64,000 nucleotides of DNA, taken from positions 401,547 through 465,546 of the forward strand of contig JAIUOC010000006.1 of NCBI GenBank assembly GCA_020161265.1, given 5' to 3'. A program made the position numbers and the translations under genes. The notes beneath the pieces are model-generated. The model did not search any database, was not told the origin of the DNA, and saw only the letters and a list, made by a program, of their open reading frames with translations. The stretch comes from Chloroflexota bacterium (GTDB taxonomy: Bacteria > Chloroflexota > Chloroflexia > Chloroflexales > Herpetosiphonaceae). Shown here in pieces: positions 59,141 to 64,000 of the stretch. Each line of letters opens with the position of its first letter. Position 1 is the stretch's first letter.

Positions 59141-60646
59141 TTACAACGAATAGAGTTCGCCGTATTTGGTGCGGAGATAGCGAATATACGGCTCGATGCT
59201 GAGGTCTTGGCCAGTAACCTTGCGGATCAAGGTTGGTACGCTATATTTGCGGCCATGAACGTACATATTCGATTTCAGCCAATTGTGTAGGTTGGCAAAT
59301 TGGCCTTGGCTAATTTCAGTTGGTACGTTGGGGTTAGCTCGCACGGCAGCATCAAAAACTTGAGCGCTGAGGATATTGCCCAACGTATAGCCTTGGAATG
59401 AGCCACCGATAATCCCACCATACCAGTGGACATCTTGCAGCACACCATCGCGATTATCGGGGGCGGTAATGCCCAGATCGCTGCGATAGCGTTCGTGCCA
59501 AGCTTCAGGCAGATCGCGAATTGCTAATTTACCTTCGAGCAAAGCCAATTCCAAATCGAAGCGAATCATAACGTGCAAGTTGTAGGTTACTTCGTCCGAA
59601 TCGGTGCGAATCAATGAGCGCTGCACTTTGTTGATCGCCCGATAGAAGGTATCTAAATTGACATTGCCCAGCTGATTGGGGAATGCGGCCTGAGCTTTGG
59701 GATAGGCGTATTGCCAGAAGGCGCGGCTGCGGCCAACCACATTTTCCCATAAGCGTGATTGTGATTCGTGAGTGCCTGCCGAAGCACCGCTCGCCAATGG
59801 AGTATTTTCATAGGCTGGATTTACGCCCAACTCATAGACGGCATGGCCAGTTTCGTGAATTGTGCTGAACAGGCCATCGCTCAAATCGTTTTCACGGAAG
59901 CGGGTGGTGATCCGCACATCGCCAATCGAGAACTTGGTCATAAAGGGATGGTGGGTCTTATCTTGGCGACCGCGTTCGAAATCGTAGCCAATTTCGCGAA
60001 TGAGGCTTTCACCAAAGGCCAATTGCTCGGCTTCGGGGTAGTGTTGCAACAAACAACTATCATCAGCGGCAGGTTGTTCGGTGATGGTTTTGACCAATGG
60101 CACGAGTTGTTCGCGCAAGGGGCCAAAAATCTCGCGGATTTTTGCAACCGTCATGCCTTGATCAGCCATATCGATCAGCGGATCGGCGATATGTTCGCTG
60201 GGGCCGAAAAATTCAGCATAGCGGCGGCTGAGCTCAAGGGTTTTTTCGAGCAATGGAGCGACTGAAGCGAAGTCGTTGTTGGGGCGAGCTTGAGTCCAAG
60301 CGGTATAGGTTTTGGCGACGTGCGAATACAATTCAGCAATAAACTCGCTGGGCACGCGCACCGCTTGGTCATAATCGCGCTTGGTCACCAAGACCAAGGC
60401 TGCGTCATCCGATTCAGGATCTTGTTGTTCGGCCCAAGGCACCAGTTGCTCAAGCAGGCGACCAACTTCGGGAGCGGTGGCATGCTCGTGGGCTAAGCGG
60501 CTGAGGGTGGCCATTTGGCGACCACGAGCTTCGGCCCCGCCAGCGGGCATGTAGGTGCTTTGATCCCAATTTAACACAGCGCTAGCATACGATAAATCTT
60601 GAGCAACCCCAATTTTTTCCTTCAAATCAGCTAATTGTTCTTGCAT
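59141..60646 (-). CDS. M32-family carboxypeptidase (thermostable carboxypeptidase type)
   Basis: 501-aa zinc metallocarboxypeptidase. The active site ETGH motif reads TIHETGHAVYELG, with the third ligand downstream in GTHESQSRLWENVVGRS. NWDQSTYMPAGGAEARGRQM near the N-terminus and VHWYGGIIGGSFQGYTLGNI near the C-terminus are family blocks. It removes C-terminal residues from peptides, cytoplasmic. ATG at 60646 follows AGGAGAA. A TATAAT at 60706-60701 on the minus strand is its likely -10. Confidence 0.95.
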   Translation of the reverse strand: MQEQLADLKEKIGVAQDLSYASAVLNWDQSTYMPAGGAEARGRQMATLSRLAHEHATAPEVGRLLEQLVPWAEQQDPESDDAALVLVTKRDYDQAVRVPSEFIAELYSHVAKTYTAWTQARPNNDFASVAPLLEKTLELSRRYAEFFGPSEHIADPLIDMADQGMTVAKIREIFGPLREQLVPLVKTITEQPAADDSCLLQHYPEAEQLAFGESLIREIGYDFERGRQDKTHHPFMTKFSIGDVRITTRFRENDLSDGLFSTIHETGHAVYELGVNPAYENTPLASGASAGTHESQSRLWENVVGRSRAFWQYAYPKAQAAFPNQLGNVNLDTFYRAINKVQRSLIRTDSDEVTYNLHVMIRFDLELALLEGKLAIRDLPEAWHERYRSDLGITAPDNRDGVLQDVHWYGGIIGGSFQGYTLGNILSAQVFDAAVRANPNVPTEISQGQFANLHNWLKSNMYVHGRKYSVPTLIRKVTGQDLSIEPYIRYLRTKYGELYSL

Positions 60647-60708
60647 TCTGTTCTCCTACACATGTGGCACGATTGTGCAACGGCGCACACTCGCTCAGTC
60701 ATTATAAT

Positions 60709-61033
60709 TCAATTCAGCGCTAGATGAGAACCAGTTTGACGCATTGCAGCGATCAGCTGGAGCGCCCTCAACCTTGTGAGTAGTTAATCATCTAGAATGG
60801 GGGAATGTTTGATCAGCTAAAACGAGCAACTATTGAGCCCTAGCCGCCAAATCTAATAATCTGAGTCAAGAATTGAGCGTAGCTGTGGTCGATTCCAATA
60901 GGCCAAACGTATGATACGCCTTGGTACTATTAGGGGGAGCGAACTCATCCCTTGATGGTAGTGGAATTGCCTAGGTAACCCATAAATCAAGTCCTATAGT
61001 CCTGTTATTTCTAGTTGCGCGAAGCGACCGAGT
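60709..61033. other. Gene-free gap between divergent genes
   Basis: No gene or strong repeat is seen. It holds the upstream part of the carboxypeptidase promoter region (minus strand, -10 at 60706-60701) and the region before the small membrane gene, where TATAGT near 60995 is a possible -10. Confidence 0.5.
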
Positions 61034-61285
61034 ATGTCATACTCAAGAATAACCATTTTTCCCAACGGGTCTTTCACTATGCAACGATCACTACCATCTG
61101 CAAAACAGCTTGGCGTAGCTGCCTTTGCAACGTTGATTTTAGGCATTATCTTGCTGTATGCAGGAGCCTTAACCATCGCACCATTGGCTTTGCTCGGTTT
61201 TGTCGTGTTATCAATAGTGGCAATGGTATCGCTCACCGCCCACGACATAGAAGATACCATTCGACAGAAAGGGCGTTCTGAATGA
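61034..61285 (+). CDS. Small membrane protein coupled to a STAS protein
   Basis: 83 aa (68 if started at ATG 61079). Two hydrophobic helices, GVAAFATLILGIILLYAGAL and LALLGFVVLSIVAMVSL, are separated by a short loop; the tail is basic and acidic (DIEDTIRQKGRSE). No family recognised. Neither start has a strong ribosome site. The stop overlaps the next start by four bases (ATGA), so the product is likely to act with the STAS protein. Confidence 0.6.
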   Translation: MSYSRITIFPNGSFTMQRSLPSAKQLGVAAFATLILGIILLYAGALTIAPLALLGFVVLSIVAMVSLTAHDIEDTIRQKGRSE

Positions 61286-62355
61286 GTTTGCTACCCGCCG
61301 CCATCGACGATAACGAACTATCTCCTGCCCGCAAAACCTTGCTTGATCGCATCCATTTGGTGTGGATATTTGTCAATGGCTCAACTGCATTAAGCTTGTT
61401 TTTCCTCTTTCTCTTCAATTTCTTTAGCGGCAACAGTGCTTGGGTCCAAATGTTGATCTTATCGATCTCGTCGATTGGCTCAACTGGGATTTTGTGGTAC
61501 ACCAATAGCAAGCCAGTTCAATGGCGCTTATGGGCAGCCTTGATTAGCTCGATGGTCGCATTAATTGAAATTGCCCTTTTCTTCCAAAATGGCTATTTGA
61601 TTGCGATTTCAATCACCAGTGTGGTCAGTATCTATGCAGTTACCGCTGATCGCCACGAATTAATCACTTGGTCGGCAGTGATTGGCGTGACCTTTACAAT
61701 TATTTTTGCGGTTTTGAATGGGGTTGAACAAACTCCGCCAAAATGGCTGAATGATTTACACCTCAACTTGCTGATTTCAAAAGTGCTGGTGCCAGCCTTT
61801 ATTGGCGGCGGGATTGTGATGATTGCCTTGTTGCTGCTTGGTTTGAGCAACACGCTGCGTCAATCGCTCAACGAGGCCAATGAACGACGGCGGGTGGCTG
61901 AAGAAGCTCAAGCCTCTCAAGCTAAAACTTTGGCGCAGGTTGAACGTCAAGCAGCTGAGCAAGCTCGTTTGCTCGAATTGGTGCGCGACCTCGAAACGCC
62001 AGTTATTCCAGTACTCGATGGTGTGTTGGTACTGCCAATCGTCGGTCACCTCGAAAGCAAACGGCTGGAAAACTTGACCGAATTGCTGCTCAATCGAGTT
62101 TCGCAAGAGCGTGCCCACACGGTGTTGCTCGATATCACGGCGGTGTCAGTGGTTGATACGGCTACTGCTCAGCACCTAATTCAGCTAGCCCGCGCAATTC
62201 GTTTGCTTGGCGCTGAATGTGTGATTACCGGGATTCGCGCTCATGTTGCGAGCACCTTGGTCGCGCTGGGAATTACCTGGGAAGGCCTACGCACTGCTGG
62301 CTCGTTGCGCGATGGTATTGCCAAAATTATCGCTGAAAAGAATATTGCAATTTAG
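61282..62355 (+). CDS. Membrane STAS-domain anti-anti-sigma-like protein
   Basis: 357 aa. The N-terminal half has about six hydrophobic spans (LVWIFVNGSTALSLFFLFLF, ISSIGSTGILWYTNS, GGGIVMIALLLLGLSNTL), then a coiled coil (SLNEANERRRVAEEAQASQA through RQAAEQARLLELV). The C-terminal STAS domain (VIPVLDGVLVLPIVGHLESK; TVLLDITAVSVVDTATAQHL) is RsbR-like, with a Thr/Ser-rich phosphorylation area (DTATA). So it resembles a stressosome-type sensor with a membrane input. No kinase or phosphatase partner is adjacent. Coupled to the upstream small membrane protein. Confidence 0.85.
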   Translation: MSLLPAAIDDNELSPARKTLLDRIHLVWIFVNGSTALSLFFLFLFNFFSGNSAWVQMLILSISSIGSTGILWYTNSKPVQWRLWAALISSMVALIEIALFFQNGYLIAISITSVVSIYAVTADRHELITWSAVIGVTFTIIFAVLNGVEQTPPKWLNDLHLNLLISKVLVPAFIGGGIVMIALLLLGLSNTLRQSLNEANERRRVAEEAQASQAKTLAQVERQAAEQARLLELVRDLETPVIPVLDGVLVLPIVGHLESKRLENLTELLLNRVSQERAHTVLLDITAVSVVDTATAQHLIQLARAIRLLGAECVITGIRAHVASTLVALGITWEGLRTAGSLRDGIAKIIAEKNIAI

Positions 62356-62366
62356 GAATTTGGCTT

Positions 62367-63500
62367 GTGGTTTTTGATGATACTGATTTAACACCCAACC
62401 GCATTGAAATGGCTCGTCGCGCTGCGACGGGTCATTTTATTGATCTGACCAGTAGTAACCCAACGCAGCAAGGTTTGCTTTTTCCGCCCGATGTGCTGGA
62501 GCAAGCCGCCCAAAAATATTGGTCACAACGGCGCTATGATCCAAATCCACATGGTTTGGAGCCAACTCGTCAGGCAATTATTGATTATTATGCTCAGCGC
62601 AGGCCAGCTTTGGCATTAACGCTTGATGATATTTTTATTACTGCCAGTACCAGCGAGGCCTATAGCTTATTGTTCTCGTTGCTCACTGCGCCAGGCGATA
62701 ATATTCTTGGGCCAAATGTGACCTACCCATTGTTTGAATATTTGGCTGATTTGCACCACGTTGAGTTGCGTACCTACGAGCTTGATCCTGCCAATAATTG
62801 GGCGATCGATCAGGCTTCGTTGCTGGCTGCCGCCGATCAGAACACGCGGGCGGTTTTATTAATTTCACCGCATAATCCAACTGGGGCAATTATTAGCGAG
62901 CCAATCGCCGCATTAAATCAACTGGGAATTCCATTGATTTGCGATGAAGTGTTTGCGCCGTTTGCGTTGGCCAAATCGCATGTGCCAGCATTAGGCGGGC
63001 TGCATCCCGACATACCCGTATTTCAATTGAATGGCATTTCTAAGCTCTTAGCCTTGCCCGACCTCAAACTAGGCTGGATTGCGCTGAATCAGGCGGCTCA
63101 AGGCTATGCAGAGCGCCTAGAATTGATCAACGATACCTTTCTGAGTTGTAGCACATTGATTCAGACGATGCTGCCCGATTTGTTGCATGCTGCGCCGCCG
63201 TTTATTGATCAGATGCTTGAGCGAGTGCGAGCTAATATTGCCTATGCCCGTGAGCATTTGGCCCAGCATCCACGCTTGATCTGGAGCGAGCCAGATGGCG
63301 GCTATTATTTGTTTTTGCAGGTGCGCGATGAATTCGATGATGAAGCCTTGGTCGTGCGTTTGATCGAGCAAGGGGTGTTGGTGCATCCAGGCTTCTTTTT
63401 CGATTGGATCGATGATTGTCGGCTTATGCTCTCGGCCTTGACTGAACCGCACCAATGGCAAGCAGGTATCCAAAAATTGGCTCAGATTCTTACAATTTGA
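62367..63500 (+). CDS. Class I/II PLP-dependent aminotransferase
   Basis: 377 aa, fold type I. Seen: LTSSNPTQQGLLFPPDVL, YDPNPHGLEPTRQAIIDYYA, the loop SPHNPTGAI (substrate Asn), CDEVFAPFAL (PLP Asp) and NGISKLLALPDLKLGWIAL with the PLP Lys. The set is of the aspartate/tyrosine aminotransferase or MalY-like type; the donor is unclear. GTG at 62367 follows TAGGAA. It starts 11 bases after the STAS gene, though the link may be only positional. Confidence 0.9.
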   Translation: MVFDDTDLTPNRIEMARRAATGHFIDLTSSNPTQQGLLFPPDVLEQAAQKYWSQRRYDPNPHGLEPTRQAIIDYYAQRRPALALTLDDIFITASTSEAYSLLFSLLTAPGDNILGPNVTYPLFEYLADLHHVELRTYELDPANNWAIDQASLLAAADQNTRAVLLISPHNPTGAIISEPIAALNQLGIPLICDEVFAPFALAKSHVPALGGLHPDIPVFQLNGISKLLALPDLKLGWIALNQAAQGYAERLELINDTFLSCSTLIQTMLPDLLHAAPPFIDQMLERVRANIAYAREHLAQHPRLIWSEPDGGYYLFLQVRDEFDDEALVVRLIEQGVLVHPGFFFDWIDDCRLMLSALTEPHQWQAGIQKLAQILTI

Positions 63501-63525
63501 CAAGCAATCAATCTTCGGCTATAAT
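63497..63525 (+). promoter_or_regulatory. Consensus promoter of tRNA-Tyr/tRNA-Thr/tuf
   Basis: TTGACA (63497-63502), a 17-base spacer and TATAAT (63520-63525): both boxes match the sigma-70 consensus fully. The predicted start is near 63532, 34 bases before tRNA-Tyr. Confidence 0.9.
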
Positions 63526-63565
63526 CACCTGCGCTGTCGGAATACGGCAGGTTTACAAAAAAAGC

Positions 63566-63651
63566 GGGTAGGTACCAGAGTGGCCAAATGGGGCGGACTG
63601 TAAATCCGCTGGCTTACGCCTACGGGGGTTCGAATCCCTCCCTGCCCACCA
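63566..63651 (+). tRNA. tRNA-Tyr (anticodon GTA)
   Basis: 86-nt class II tRNA. Acceptor GGGTAGG pairs with CCTGCCC, followed by A and encoded CCA (63649-63651). The anticodon loop CTGTAAA gives GTA. A long variable arm (TGGCTTACGCCTACG) is as expected for bacterial tRNA-Tyr, and the T-arm contains GGTTCGAATCC. Confidence 0.97.
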
Positions 63652-63676
63652 ATTTGTTTTCCATGTCACAGACAAT

Positions 63677-63752
63677 GCCCTTGTAGCTCAGTTGGCAGAG
63701 CACACCCTTGGTAAGGGTGAGGTCACGGATTCGAGTTCCGTCAAGGGCTCCA
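63677..63752 (+). tRNA. tRNA-Thr (anticodon GGT)
   Basis: 76 nt: acceptor GCCCTTG pairs with CAAGGGC, discriminator T, encoded CCA. The anticodon stem CACCC/GGGTG holds TTGGTAA, anticodon GGT. It sits 25 bases after tRNA-Tyr and before tuf, a classic bacterial arrangement. Confidence 0.97.
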
Positions 63753-63763
63753 TACCTATGCTG

Positions 63764-63797
63764 GAAAACGATCCGACACTTTGTGCGGGTCGTTTTC
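63764..63797 (+). promoter_or_regulatory. Stem-loop between tRNA-Thr and tuf
   Basis: Arms GAAAACGATCCG (63764-63775) and CGGGTCGTTTTC (63786-63797) pair with one wobble. It may act as a partial terminator or as a tRNA processing and mRNA 5'-end structure before tuf. Confidence 0.6.
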
Positions 63798-63846
63798 ATT
63801 GAAACTTACAAAACCCCATTTGGGATTGTAGGAGGACTAACACTCA

Positions 63847-64000
63847 ATGGCTAAGCAAAAGTTCGAGCGGAACAAGCCCCACATCAACATTGGGACGATC
63901 GGGCACGTTGACCACGGCAAGACGACCTTGACCGCTGCCATCACCAAAACCATGGCACTGCGTGGCCGCGCTGAATTCCGCGCCTTCGACCAAATCGACA
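63847..64000 (+). CDS. tuf: Elongation factor Tu, 5' part cut by window end
   Basis: 51 codons are visible; the gene runs off the window. The start is [20 protein letters not shown] followed by [14 protein letters not shown], the GTP-binding P-loop (G-H-V-D-H-G-K-T) of EF-Tu. It delivers aminoacyl-tRNA to the ribosome. GGAGG at 63831-63835 lies 11 bases before the ATG, slightly long. Position behind tRNA-Tyr and tRNA-Thr matches the common tRNA-tuf operon. Confidence 0.98.
   Translation, partial: MAKQKFERNKPHINIGTIGHVDHGKTTLTAAITKTMALRGRAEFRAFDQID

Noticed and set aside
60804..60842. 12-codon frame starting ATGTTTGATCAGC
   Set aside because: The G-run is too close to the ATG to serve as a ribosome site and the peptide has no features.

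Overview
The window looks like a chromosomal segment of a Herpetosiphon-type chloroflexote (phylum Chloroflexota). This is inferred from gene style: an AT/GC-balanced genome, a caa3-type oxidase operon, many regulators and glycan enzymes, an STAND-WD40 protein, and abundant low-complexity intergenic repeats. No rRNA or CRISPR array is present, and the only mobile element seen is one insertion sequence. Layout: 0-3.7 kb holds a GT1-like glycosyltransferase and an aldo/keto reductase divergent from its probable AraC regulator. Three copies of one hairpin sequence serve as terminators here. 3.7-7.7 kb is a compact operon, fadR-like regulator > AGPS-like FAD oxidase > glpD, with a consensus promoter and an almost perfect FadR-type operator placed just after the predicted transcription start. 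7.8-9.3 kb holds two tandem paralogous exported NTR/TIMP-like proteins. 9.5-14.1 kb holds a DUF574-type methyltransferase pair, an O-antigen ligase-like protein translationally coupled to a membrane glycoside hydrolase, and tRNA-Pro. 14.3-24.5 kb is mixed housekeeping: uvrC, an acetoacetate decarboxylase-like protein with a PD-(D/E)XK-like protein, an MFS transporter, zinc-ribbon proteins, tmk, and a Ycf45/SpoIIIAA-like ATPase. 24.8-29.6 kb holds DnaD-like and DnaC-like replication proteins in overlapping frames and a giant TPR protein. 29.7-39.1 kb holds AraC+AzlCD, a lipoprotein amidase, a response regulator, type I pullulanase, gatB and a BtrH-like protein. 39.3-42.9 kb is the most notable repair locus: a PolX-N-like HhH protein, an XPB helicase and a Bax1 (DUF790) protein, an archaeal-type helicase-nuclease module in a bacterium. 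The HhH gene and uvrC share a 16-nt element covering their predicted -10 boxes. 43.4-44.8 kb is an IS4-family element with 16-bp inverted ends, flanked by a 21-bp palindromic direct repeat. 44.9-48.6 kb encodes an HTH-STAND-WD40 protein with 14 blades, whose start codon lies in a perfect 16-bp palindrome. 49.2-54.0 kb is the cytochrome oxidase operon (II-I-III-IV-CtaG). 54.1-57.9 kb is an arsenic cluster (arsR, arsN2-like, arsM), each gene with its own copy of an ArsR-type box, followed by a SUKH-3-like protein and an ArsR-HTH/DUF2087 protein with its own palindrome. 58.0-63.5 kb holds a solitary DNA methyltransferase, an M32 carboxypeptidase, a membrane STAS protein and an aminotransferase. 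The window ends in tRNA-Tyr, tRNA-Thr and the start of tuf behind a fully consensus promoter. Family names come from recognising motifs by eye; no database search was run.
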